This document shows positions 1 through 6,553 of a stretch of 8,165 bases of DNA, in pieces. Below the pieces are notes generated by a model that saw nothing but the letters and a program-made list of their open reading frames with translations, was not told the origin of the DNA and did not search any database. Origin of the DNA: Nitrosotalea sp. (lineage in GTDB: Archaea; Thermoproteota; Nitrososphaeria; Nitrososphaerales; Nitrosopumilaceae); contig JAJPEA010000085.1 of assembly GCA_023252335.1 (NCBI GenBank), positions 1 through 8,165 on the forward strand. The letters run 5' to 3'. Numbering within the stretch: the first letter of the stretch is position 1; each line of letters begins with the position of its first letter. Position numbers and translations under genes: made by a program.

Positions 1-1
1 T

Positions 2-742
2 GCAAAGATAATTCTTGTAGAGGCAAAATCTGCAGGCTTTACAAACCTTCTGGGTGCAGTTGATTATGCAGTAAACAATGGAGCACATCAGGTATCCATG
101 AGTTGGGGAGGATCTGAATTCTCATCAGAATCAAGTTATGATTTCCATTTCAACAAAAGCAATGTAACCTTTTTTGCATCGTCTGGTGACAGTGGAAGCG
201 GAACAATCTATCCTGCAGTATCTCCATATGTTGTAGCAGTAGGAGGAACTACGTTGAACGTAGACAGCCAAGGAAACGTAACAAGTGAGACTGCATGGAG
301 CGGTAGTGGTGGAGGTGCAAGTATTTACGAGTCTGAACAATCCTACCAGACTAGCTATGGAGTCTCAAGCAATGGTAACAGGGCAGTACCAGATGTTTCA
401 TACAATGCTGATCCAAGTACTGGCGTGCCAGTATACGACAGTTATGGCTATCAAGGAAGTAAGGGATGGTTCCAAGTAGGAGGAACTAGTGCAGGTGCCC
501 CACAATGGGCTGCCTTGTCTGCAATTGTAAACAGTGCACGAACAACTTCCATGTCCTCAATATCATATGGCATTGAGACCTTGCTATATCAGGCAGCAAA
601 TGGCACTGATTATGCCAACAACTTTAGAGATATCATATCAGGGAATAATGGAGGCTTTGGTGCTGGACTAGGATATGACTTTGTAACTGGGGTAGGAAGC
701 CCACTTGCAAATGGCCTGTTCTCTTATCTACAAACACACTAA
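2..742 (+). CDS. Sedolisin-family (S53) serine-carboxyl peptidase, 5'-partial
   Basis: This is the C-terminal part (246 codons) of a secreted-type endopeptidase of the sedolisin/kumamolisin family; family members usually cut proteins at acidic pH. The frame is open from base 2, so the gene enters from the left. Seen in the sequence: the AKIILVEA strand that normally follows the catalytic Glu/Asp helix (that pair lies outside the window), SMSWGG, the oxyanion-hole Asp in SSGDSGSG (codon 188-190), the nucleophile Ser in GGTSAGAP (codon 488-490), and the C-terminal calcium-site pattern of RDI (from 626) followed by the glycine-rich GAGLGYDFVTGVGSP. The end looks complete, with no membrane anchor after the catalytic domain. 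The signal peptide and activation prodomain cannot be seen. It is separated from the next gene by 127 bases and is not obviously part of its operon. Family assignment is firm; substrate and location are inferred. Confidence 0.9.
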   Translation, partial: AKIILVEAKSAGFTNLLGAVDYAVNNGAHQVSMSWGGSEFSSESSYDFHFNKSNVTFFASSGDSGSGTIYPAVSPYVVAVGGTTLNVDSQGNVTSETAWSGSGGGASIYESEQSYQTSYGVSSNGNRAVPDVSYNADPSTGVPVYDSYGYQGSKGWFQVGGTSAGAPQWAALSAIVNSARTTSMSSISYGIETLLYQAANGTDYANNFRDIISGNNGGFGAGLGYDFVTGVGSPLANGLFSYLQTH

Positions 743-840
743 ATCTGTGAATGTTCAAGCTTGTAACCAATATTTGGCTTTGACTAGTTTGGATTGTTCT
801 TAATTGACGGCTGTTGTGTTATACACTAGTTTTCCTAACT

Positions 841-849
841 TATTATATC
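841..849 (+). promoter_or_regulatory. Candidate TATA box for the AcnX operon
   Basis: The AT-rich element TATTATATC is centred about 25-26 bases before the TTG start at 870, which is where an archaeal TATA box sits relative to the transcription start. Transcription would therefore begin at or next to the start codon, giving a leaderless message; no Shine-Dalgarno-like sequence is seen before the TTG. The 127-base gap upstream (743-869) otherwise holds a short palindrome (CAAGCTTG, 755-762) and two copies of ACTAGTTT (783-790, 825-832), with no gene. Confidence 0.45.
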
Positions 850-869
850 TGTTATAACAAAGTCGTGTA

Positions 870-2024
870 TTGGAATTAACAAAAGAAGAAGAGGATGCAC
901 TTGATGGAAAACAAGGAGAGACTCTTGCTCTTGCATATAGAACCCTTGTAGCAATTGGTGAAGCATCAAATGCTGATAAATTAATTCCAATCGAATGGGC
1001 GCACCTATCTGGAGTCAATTACAATACCATAGGTGATGCAGGAAAAGAATTTCTTTCATCTATAAGTAAGGATGCCAGATTCAAAGTAAAGACAACAGTA
1101 AATCCAATGGGATTTGATTTTGATTCGGTTTCACAATACAAACTAGATGACAAATTCATTGAAAATCAACGCAGCATCAAGGATTCGTATGAAAAAATGG
1201 GAGCAATTCCATCTTACTCTTGCATTCCTTATGAAATTTTTGATATTCCAAAACAAGGAACACATGTTTCTTTTGCAGAAAGTAATGCTGCAATTTATGC
1301 AAATTCTTTTTCTGGGCTAAAGACAAACAAAGAGGGTGCATTTAGTGCTCTTGCAAGTGCACTCACAGGCAAAAGTCCATACTCTGATCTAAGAGACGAT
1401 GATGTCCGAAAGCCAAACCTGACAATTCGTATGAAGGTAGAGCCCCGCGATGAATTGACTTATGGAATGCTTGGATATTTTGCAGGCAAAGTTGCAGGCA
1501 GTTCTGTTGCTATATCTGGTGTAAGCAATCTTGACAGACGCAGCTGCAAGTCTTTGTGTGCAGGCATGGGTACATCTGGGGCATGTGGCATGTTCACATT
1601 TGGAGAAGAAGAGGGCGAGAAAATTGATTTTGATAAAAATGAGATGCAAAAAATTCATGATGAACTCAATACTTCTGAGAAAGGAGATTTGATAACACTT
1701 GGCAGTCCTCAGCTTGGCATTGAAGAGATCAGCGACTTGACTTTGATGCTAAAGGGTAGATCATTTCAAAAACGTTGCATGATCTTCTGTCCAAGTGCAA
1801 TTAAAGGACAAATAAGAGATCTGGGTTATGCAAATGAAATAGAACGAGCAGGGGGCGAACTCTTGTTTGATTGCTGTACTTGTTTGTCTCCTTTGGTTGA
1901 TAACAAAGAAGTGGATTCTGTTGTTACAAACAGTGTAAAAGGTGCATATTACTTGAAAACTTCAAACAAAGTTGATGTCAACCTAAAGAGTCTCAAGAGA
2001 ATTGTAGAAGAGGAAACAAAATGA
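870..2024 (+). CDS. AcnX-type dehydratase large subunit (probable phosphomevalonate dehydratase)
   Basis: This is the large catalytic subunit of the aconitase X family (DUF521), 384 aa, full length for split archaeal forms. In archaea the characterised AcnX enzyme dehydrates (R)-5-phosphomevalonate to trans-anhydromevalonate 5-phosphate in the archaeal mevalonate pathway, using an iron-sulfur cluster; related AcnX enzymes in other lineages act on cis-3-hydroxyproline. Family blocks seen: N-terminal LTKEEEDALDGKQG, PSYSCIPYE (Cys118), FAESNAAIYANS, KSLCAGMGTSGACGMF (Cys230, Cys239), MIFCPSAIKGQ (Cys307) and FDCCTCLSPL (Cys335, 336, 338). Cys118, Cys307 and one of Cys336/338 are candidate cluster ligands. 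The start is TTG at 870: a stop lies in frame at 855, no ATG or GTG is available near it, and the encoded N-terminus matches the family. It overlaps the small subunit by ATGA, so the two are probably translated in a coupled way. The phosphomevalonate role is inferred from archaeal context; the family is firm. Confidence 0.9.
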   Translation: MELTKEEEDALDGKQGETLALAYRTLVAIGEASNADKLIPIEWAHLSGVNYNTIGDAGKEFLSSISKDARFKVKTTVNPMGFDFDSVSQYKLDDKFIENQRSIKDSYEKMGAIPSYSCIPYEIFDIPKQGTHVSFAESNAAIYANSFSGLKTNKEGAFSALASALTGKSPYSDLRDDDVRKPNLTIRMKVEPRDELTYGMLGYFAGKVAGSSVAISGVSNLDRRSCKSLCAGMGTSGACGMFTFGEEEGEKIDFDKNEMQKIHDELNTSEKGDLITLGSPQLGIEEISDLTLMLKGRSFQKRCMIFCPSAIKGQIRDLGYANEIERAGGELLFDCCTCLSPLVDNKEVDSVVTNSVKGAYYLKTSNKVDVNLKSLKRIVEEETK

Positions 2025-2404
2025 ATGTCAAAGTAATAGTGCGAGGAAAAGCACAAGGCTCGTTACTTGTGGCTAAAAACCCAATAAACTTTCTTGGAGG
2101 AATTGATAAAAAAACAGGTCTAGTGCATGACAAAAAACATGATCTTTTTGGAAAATCAATTGGCAACAAAATTTTTGCATTCCCCTTTGGTGTGGGAAGC
2201 AGTGTCGGTGCATATACGCTATATTCTCTAAAATATAACAACTGTGCACCGCTTGCCATAATCTGTCTAAAAGCTGATTTGACAACAGCATCTGGATGCG
2301 CAATATCAAATATTCCGTTAGTTGTTGTAGACAAGAACGATTATGATTTGTTGCACGAAAACAATCAAGTTACACTTGACGCAATTGAAGGCAAAATTCT
2401 ATAG
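2021..2404 (+). CDS. AcnX-type dehydratase small (swivel) subunit
   Basis: This 127-aa protein is the small subunit of AcnX (DUF126), a swivelling beta domain that closes over the active site of the large subunit encoded just upstream. Seen: GKAQGSLLVAKNPINFLGG near residues 9-27, the D29...TG...D37..H40 stretch, and FPFGVGSSVGA (54-64). A Ser of this GSS motif (Ser60) is the proposed catalytic residue in the family, corresponding to the GRGSSS motif of other members; here Arg is replaced by Val58. The start ATG sits inside the stop of the large subunit gene (ATGA), which indicates one transcript and a 1:1 complex. The stop codon lies in the palindrome CTATAG shared with the stop of the convergent AMMECR1 gene, so there is no 3' spacer. 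Probable role: phosphomevalonate dehydratase small subunit in archaeal isoprenoid synthesis. Confidence 0.88.
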   Translation: MNVKVIVRGKAQGSLLVAKNPINFLGGIDKKTGLVHDKKHDLFGKSIGNKIFAFPFGVGSSVGAYTLYSLKYNNCAPLAIICLKADLTTASGCAISNIPLVVVDKNDYDLLHENNQVTLDAIEGKIL

Positions 2405-2998
2405 CTCTACCCTTTTGACTTGACCATTTGGTTCTGTTTCTTTAAAGACAATTCCTTCAAACTTTAAAATTTTTGCACTCTTTTGTTTCCAATAGTTTGA
2501 GGGAGCTCCTGCCTTTTCACATGTATGGTTTAGAAACTCTTCTGCATTCCATCCGTATTCAACAGGAACCTGAGGTAAAAGCAGACCTGACCCAAACTCC
2601 CATTTTATAATCAGTCCATCTCTTCCTATCTTTACCATTTTGGGATATTCAGACGTGTCCTTGACTTTAATCTCAACAGGTGGAGTAAGTATGGTAACTT
2701 CAAATGTAATCTCGTCTAGCTCTTCAAATCTTACAGGTGCAAAACGAGGATCCTCTGTGGATGATGCAATTGCTGCATCTAAAAGAGATTGATGCAATAC
2801 TCTATCAGGCATTGGAAATCCTATACATCCTCTGAGATTTTCTTTTTTATTTAACGTGACAAATACTCCTGACTTGAATGCAAACTTGGATTTGATCTCT
2901 TTTGACAGTTCGATTTTTTTTCCTTCTTTGAGATATTTCGTAACAACTAGGCGTGCAGTTTTTACCAATGTTTGACCGTCTTCATCTGATATACTCAA
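2399..2998 (-). CDS. AMMECR1-family protein
   Basis: This 199-aa protein belongs to the AMMECR1 family, found across archaea, many bacteria and eukaryotes; its biochemical function is not established. The hallmark LRGCIG motif is present at residues 55-60, followed by the usual ASSTEDPRFAPV and EFEVTILTPP-like blocks (here ITFEVTILTPP), GRDGLIIK, and LLLPQVPVEYGW. Length matches archaeal homologues of known structure (about 190-200 aa). It is the last gene of a minus-strand cluster: its TTG start lies in a TTGA overlap (2995-2998) with the stop of the Mut7-C gene, implying translational coupling. No other plausible in-frame start lies close by. Its 3' end overlaps the convergent AcnX small-subunit gene by six bases. 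Family assignment is firm; the role, possibly linked to the RNase and NFACT genes upstream, is inferred only from gene order. Confidence 0.9.
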   Translation of the reverse strand: MSISDEDGQTLVKTARLVVTKYLKEGKKIELSKEIKSKFAFKSGVFVTLNKKENLRGCIGFPMPDRVLHQSLLDAAIASSTEDPRFAPVRFEELDEITFEVTILTPPVEIKVKDTSEYPKMVKIGRDGLIIKWEFGSGLLLPQVPVEYGWNAEEFLNHTCEKAGAPSNYWKQKSAKILKFEGIVFKETEPNGQVKRVEL

Positions 2999-3483
2999 TT
3001 TCTTCTATCATTTAGTTTCGCTACAAACTCTTGAAGTTTTTCAAAATGAGTCCCTTCCCAGTAGATCTTTTTACAAGAGTCACACATCCAAAACTTTTTT
3101 TCTCGCTCCAGTATGCCTTCTGGAATTTTACCTATGATTCGATATTTTTCAACTGGTTGTAGATTTCCATTGCATAGGATACATCTAGAATTGTTTGTAT
3201 CTATTACAAATGTGCCAAGGTTAATTTTTGCATTTATCTGCATAATTTGTTCTACTTCGTCGCTTCCTCTAATGAGAACAAAACCAATCTCTTGTTTTTC
3301 TGCTTTTCTAGTAAGTTGTTCATCTTTTGTTATAATCATGCGTTTTTCATTTTTTGCTATCAAAATTAATTTGTCATCCTCAATTGAGGAGAAATATTTC
3401 GAGTCATATCCAAGAACTCGCAATTTTTTTGCTAAATTGCCTAACATTGAATCCACGATAAAATTTGGTTTTGGTGTACTCAA
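2995..3483 (-). CDS. Mut7-C (DUF82) PIN-like RNase with zinc ribbon
   Basis: This 162-aa protein has the Mut7-C architecture: an N-terminal PIN-like nuclease fold followed by a zinc ribbon. Acidic residues in the expected places are Asp11 (FIVDSMLGNLAKKLRVLGYD), Asp36/37 (EDDKLILIA) and Asp54 (IITKDEQL), likely metal-binding and catalytic. The ribbon is C101-x2-C104 and C134-x2-C137, then the family tail IYWEGTH (140-146). Members are predicted RNases; the substrate is unknown. The start is TTG at 3483, inside a TTGA overlap with the NFACT stop; the next candidates (GTG at residue 10, ATG at 13) would remove or sit against the essential Asp11. It is the middle gene of the NFACT, RNase, AMMECR1 set, so co-translation with a ribosome quality-control factor is suggested. 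Domain call is firm; activity is inferred. Confidence 0.88.
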   Translation of the reverse strand: MSTPKPNFIVDSMLGNLAKKLRVLGYDSKYFSSIEDDKLILIAKNEKRMIITKDEQLTRKAEKQEIGFVLIRGSDEVEQIMQINAKINLGTFVIDTNNSRCILCNGNLQPVEKYRIIGKIPEGILEREKKFWMCDSCKKIYWEGTHFEKLQEFVAKLNDRRN

Positions 3484-5414
3484 TAGTATGCCTCTCCATG
3501 ACCTGCTTCCACTATGTGACTCTCTCCTGTAGGAAGTACTCTGGTAAAGTCATCAATTGAAATTGCTTTTACTATATCCTCTTTATCTTTGAATTTCATA
3601 AACTCTAGTTTCACTTTTTTTGCAAACTCTGCCATGTCCACTCCAGATGGCTCTATTGTGATATAATAGATACAATTTTTCTTGATTGCCTGTGGCGTTC
3701 CACACATCAAGAGATAACTCTCATCTTTTTCGTACAGACCAATTGCCAGTTGTAATGTAGTTACCTGCACAAAATTCCTAGACCCTTCCACAATAAATGA
3801 TCCTTTTGCAATGAACTGTCCACTTGGTGCTGCAGTCTTGATTTGTTCTGGTTTAACCCAATATGCATTTAGTCCGTATATGCCTGCTTTCCACGCTCTG
3901 CTAAAACATACGGTAGCTTGTGAAACTTCTTTTACGCTGGCAAGATCGCCCTCTTTGCTTTCTCTTAAAAGAAAAAATGGTGACCCTACAATTTCTGCAT
4001 GAAACACCATGTCATTTTTGTTGAGATGTTTTCTGATTACTGCAGAATTTGAAGAAGAGTCACGTCCTCCTATTGCAAGACGACCATCTGACGTGATAAA
4101 CCATCTGTATCTTTCAAACCACTCTTTCTTTTTCTGGACTGCAAATACGATAGAATCCTGGGCAATGCTTGCTTGTTTTTTGACAAGCTCCAGACTTTTT
4201 TCAGTTTTTTTCTTTTCTACATTGATTGTGTCAGTTGCTCTCATCTGTTTCTTTGATTCGTTAAACAACGATGAAGCAATTGCCTGAATTGATGACTGGG
4301 GATCTACCTTTATTTTTTCTCCAATGATATTTATCAGAAAAATACCGCTCTCTCTTGCTGTATGCGCGTTGTATTTTTCCAATAACGGCTGGATTGATGG
4401 ATCCTCAATAGATGTTATACCAGTGTATGACATCTCAAGAATGGCCTTTGCTACACTAGAGATTGCGTTTGATCTTTCTTTTACAAGTAAAATTGCTTTA
4501 TTTTGCTCTTCAAGTTTATGCTCAAGCTCTACGATTTTCTGGTTTGCAGTAGTAGATTGCGATGATTTACCATGTTCAAGAAGGTTTTCTGAAAAAAGTG
4601 AATCTAGTCCCTCCATGAAACTAGATACCTTGACTGCATTATGTCTCTGGCTCATGTCCCCAAGAGGTACGGGAATGACATCTGGATTTTTTACATCACG
4701 TATAATGTATGCATCGTGATTTCCTGTAATTATTTTATCAATCAAATTTTTTGTTGCCTGGAAAATGTCATCGATTTCCTTGTCTGATATTGTATTTCCC
4801 AACTTGTCTGGGTTTAGATTACTTGCCCGAACTATCTCTTCAGCATATTTTCCTGGCAGTCCTAATGTTCTTCCTACCCATCTTACAACTGGTGCAGAAC
4901 TTGTTTTGATCTCTTCAATATTTTCTCTTGTGACATCTAAAACATTTAATCCAGAAGATGGAGGAGGAACATAATCCAATCCTACTGCAAGTTTTCTATG
5001 TCTGACATCAATTGAATGTAACAGGGATAAAATCTTCATTTCTTTATTGCATAGTATGATGTTGCCATCTCCAAAGAACTCTCCAACCAAGATAAATTCT
5101 TGGTCAAATCCTGAAAATGTTACATAAACAATTCGTTCACTTCCAAGTTGTTTTATTTCTGTTATCTTGCTGCGCAAAAGATCATTTCTTAATCGTTTTA
5201 CCAGTCTATTTTCTTCCATTTGGTTTATCTTGATTCCAGTTACCCACAAGCCAAAAGTAGAGAACATTACAAGCAAATCTGGTTTTTCTGAATGGTGTAG
5301 CTTGAAAAGAAGACTAGTGCGACTAATGCCGTAAATATTGCTAACATAATAGTCCTTTACTTGCGTATTCATCTCCGTAATCAGATATCGTAACTCTATG
5401 CCCGCAAGTGTCAT
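3480..5414 (-). CDS. rqcH: NFACT-family ribosome quality-control protein (RqcH/Rqc2/NEMF homologue)
   Basis: The protein has NFACT-N, coiled-coil and NFACT-R (DUF814) regions and lacks the eukaryotic NFACT-C domain. Characterised relatives bind the 60S/50S subunit carrying a stalled nascent chain and tRNA and add C-terminal tails (Ala in bacteria, CAT tails in yeast). Seen, counted from the ATG at 5414 (644 aa): MTLAGIELRYLITEM at the N-terminus, EFFGDGNIIL near 108-120, DYVPPPS near 145, charged helices near 285-315 and 385-430, then NFACT-R with YRWFITSDGRLAIGGRD (Gly449-Asp452), CFSRAWKAGIYGLNAYW and KGSFIVEGSRNF, and a C-terminal CGTPQAI block. Start choice: an in-frame TTG at 5462 would add 16 residues, but homologues begin at the MTLAGIELRYL block, and AGAAGAG lies 9 bases before this ATG (5424-5430). 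It heads a minus-strand operon with the RNase and AMMECR1 genes and diverges from the membrane-protein gene at 5505. Whether it makes tails is unknown. Confidence 0.9.
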   Translation of the reverse strand: MTLAGIELRYLITEMNTQVKDYYVSNIYGISRTSLLFKLHHSEKPDLLVMFSTFGLWVTGIKINQMEENRLVKRLRNDLLRSKITEIKQLGSERIVYVTFSGFDQEFILVGEFFGDGNIILCNKEMKILSLLHSIDVRHRKLAVGLDYVPPPSSGLNVLDVTRENIEEIKTSSAPVVRWVGRTLGLPGKYAEEIVRASNLNPDKLGNTISDKEIDDIFQATKNLIDKIITGNHDAYIIRDVKNPDVIPVPLGDMSQRHNAVKVSSFMEGLDSLFSENLLEHGKSSQSTTANQKIVELEHKLEEQNKAILLVKERSNAISSVAKAILEMSYTGITSIEDPSIQPLLEKYNAHTARESGIFLINIIGEKIKVDPQSSIQAIASSLFNESKKQMRATDTINVEKKKTEKSLELVKKQASIAQDSIVFAVQKKKEWFERYRWFITSDGRLAIGGRDSSSNSAVIRKHLNKNDMVFHAEIVGSPFFLLRESKEGDLASVKEVSQATVCFSRAWKAGIYGLNAYWVKPEQIKTAAPSGQFIAKGSFIVEGSRNFVQVTTLQLAIGLYEKDESYLLMCGTPQAIKKNCIYYITIEPSGVDMAEFAKKVKLEFMKFKDKEDIVKAISIDDFTRVLPTGESHIVEAGHGEAYY

Positions 5415-5466
5415 GATTACCAACTCTTCTGGCCATTGATTTACCTTTACTATTGCAACCAAACAT

Positions 5467-5472
5467 TTTAAA
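5467..5472. promoter_or_regulatory. Candidate shared TATA element in the divergent NFACT/membrane-protein region
   Basis: TTTAAA is a perfect palindrome within TTTTAAA, in the 90-base gap between the divergent starts at 5414 and 5505. As a TATA-like box it could serve both strands: transcription would begin near 5496 to the right (about a 9-base leader) and near 5443 to the left (about a 30-base leader before ATG 5414, holding the weak AGAAGAG ribosome site). It sits only five bases from the alternative TTG start at 5462, which argues against that start if this box is used. Assigned by position and composition only. Confidence 0.3.
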
Positions 5473-5504
5473 CGGGATCAAACCGAGTGATTTTGAAAAT
5501 TTAG

Positions 5505-5930
5505 TTGGTACGACATCCAAAGAAAAAAGAAGACGAGAAATCTAATGCTGGTGATACTGTAAAAGATAATCCGGAAGGGGCACCGCCATCAACTCCTACT
5601 CAAACTGAAGAGTCACGAGTAAAGGGTGGACTGGATAAATTATTCTGGTTGCGAGTAGGTCTTGGAGTTTTAGCAGGAGCACTTTCTGCACTAATTGGAA
5701 GCAGCCAGTCTGTTGAATCGTCTAGAGTGGGATTGGGCTTTGGAATAATGATAATTTTATTCATTGTTTCATATGTTATGGCAAAATCTATGAGAATTCC
5801 TATTCCTGCTGCAGACAAGAAGAAACTCATTACAACAGGATATGGAAGCTATTTTCTCATGTTCATCTTTTGTTGGATATTGGTAAATACACTAATTCAT
5901 CCCGAAGTAGGAATTGCAGCAGTCAGGTAA
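5505..5930 (+). CDS. Three-helix membrane protein, possibly EMC6/Rab5IP-like
   Basis: This 141-aa protein has a charged, Pro/Thr-rich and probably disordered N-terminal tail (residues 1-42; KKKEDEK near the start), then three predicted membrane helices: about 47-66 (FWLRVGLGVLAGALSALIG), 75-93 (VGLGFGIMIILFIVSYVMA) and 112-131 (GYGSYFLMFIFCWILVNTL). The Arg at the start of helix 1 followed by GxLAGxLS, and the final helix preceded by KLITTG and carrying FxxFxFCWxLxxTL, resemble EMC6, a subunit of the ER membrane protein complex whose superfamily partners Oxa1-type insertases; archaeal members of this family are known. This match is by eye and tentative. The start is TTG (an in-frame TAG lies directly before it at 5502), with no clear Shine-Dalgarno. 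It diverges from the NFACT gene and precedes cbiT by 31 bases; the latter has its own probable promoter. An alternative is an unrelated small membrane protein. Confidence 0.75.
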   Translation: MVRHPKKKEDEKSNAGDTVKDNPEGAPPSTPTQTEESRVKGGLDKLFWLRVGLGVLAGALSALIGSSQSVESSRVGLGFGIMIILFIVSYVMAKSMRIPIPAADKKKLITTGYGSYFLMFIFCWILVNTLIHPEVGIAAVR

Positions 5931-5933
5931 TTC

Positions 5934-5942
5934 TAAATATTA
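5934..5942 (+). promoter_or_regulatory. Candidate TATA box for cbiT
   Basis: TAAATATTA lies just after the stop of the membrane-protein gene, centred about 24 bases before the ATG at 5962. The spacing fits a leaderless cbiT message starting at or near the ATG. This supports ATG 5962 over the in-frame TTG at 5914, which would lie upstream of the promoter and inside the preceding gene. Confidence 0.42.
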
Positions 5943-5961
5943 TCTAGTTTCCAGTAAATCA

Positions 5962-6552
5962 ATGTGGCAACATAAAACTCCGGGCATTCCTGATGAATTA
6001 TTTGAACGAGTAGAAGATGTACCAATTACAAAAGAAGAAGTTCGTGTTATCCAAATAAGCAAGGCAAGACTCTCATCTGGACAGACAGTATATGATGTTG
6101 GATGTGGTAGTGGGTCAATATCAATAGAAGCCGCACATCAAGTGGGATCTTCTGGCAAGGTCTTTTCAATAGACATTGATCCAAATGCGGTCGAGCTTAC
6201 AAAGAAAAACTTGGAAAAATTTCAAATTTCTAACGTGTCTGTTGTTTTGGGAAACGCAATGCAAAAAATTAGTGAACTGCCAATAGCTGATGCCATATTC
6301 ATTGGCGGAACAGGTGGGGAAACTGCTGAAATAGTAAAACTATGTGAATCAAAGCTAAAACAAGGGGGTAGAATAGTAATAGGAACAATTCTTGTTGAAA
6401 CGCTTTACTCTGTGCTAAATATAATTGAAAAACTATCATTTTCATCAGTTGATATAATTCAGGTGACTATATCCAAGAGCAAAAAAACTTCGACAGGCAC
6501 CATGTTTCTTGCAAGAAATCCTGTCACCATAATATCTGCAACCAAAATCTAG
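5962..6552 (+). CDS. cbiT: Cobalt-precorrin-6B C15-methyltransferase (decarboxylating)
   Basis: This 196-aa SAM-dependent methyltransferase of the CbiT type methylates C15 of the corrin ring and removes the acetate carboxyl at C12 in anaerobic-type cobalamin synthesis; it is cytosolic. Seen: the N-terminal block MWQHKTPGIPDELF with VPITKEEVR at 20-28, SAM motif I YDVGCGSGSIS (44-54), the acidic loop SIDIDP (69-74), the CbiT signature FIGGTGGE (113-120), KLKQGGRIVIGTIL, and the closing TMFLARNPV block. It is a stand-alone CbiT, not fused to CbiE as CobL is. An in-frame TTG at 5914 would lengthen it by 16 residues and overlap the previous gene, but the sequence there is not family-like and a promoter-like box lies between. 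The gap of 32 bases to cbiL contains another promoter-like box. CbiT is a class I Rossmann enzyme, unlike CbiL and CbiF next door, yet all three act on the same ring. Confidence 0.92.
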   Translation: MWQHKTPGIPDELFERVEDVPITKEEVRVIQISKARLSSGQTVYDVGCGSGSISIEAAHQVGSSGKVFSIDIDPNAVELTKKNLEKFQISNVSVVLGNAMQKISELPIADAIFIGGTGGETAEIVKLCESKLKQGGRIVIGTILVETLYSVLNIIEKLSFSSVDIIQVTISKSKKTSTGTMFLARNPVTIISATKI

Positions 6553-6553
6553 A

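Noticed and set aside
755..762. Palindrome CAAGCTTG after the protease stop as a terminator hairpin
   Set aside because: It has no loop, and no T tract follows, so it is not a convincing terminator.
1993..2334. Minus-strand open frame of 113 codons opposite the AcnX small subunit
   Set aside because: The plus strand carries a conserved DUF126 protein coupled to its partner; the reverse frame shows no protein-like motif.
3113..3532. Plus-strand open frame of 139 codons opposite the Mut7-C gene
   Set aside because: It is antisense to a gene with clear catalytic and zinc-ribbon motifs and looks like the mirrored composition of that gene; no family features.
4009..4719. Plus-strand open frames (4009-4287, 4324-4719) opposite the NFACT gene
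   Set aside because: They are Ser/Phe-rich reverse readings of the charged coiled-coil and NFACT-R region, with no recognisable domain.
5415..5462. Longer NFACT start at TTG 5462 adding 16 residues
   Set aside because: The added residues do not resemble the family N-terminus, which begins at the MTLAGIELRYL block, and the start would leave almost no room for the TTTAAA element as its promoter. Kept only as an alternative.
5914..5961. Longer CbiT start at TTG 5914
   Set aside because: It would overlap the preceding gene and place the start upstream of a well-spaced TATA-like box; CbiT homologues begin near the MWxxKTPGIPD block encoded from ATG 5962.
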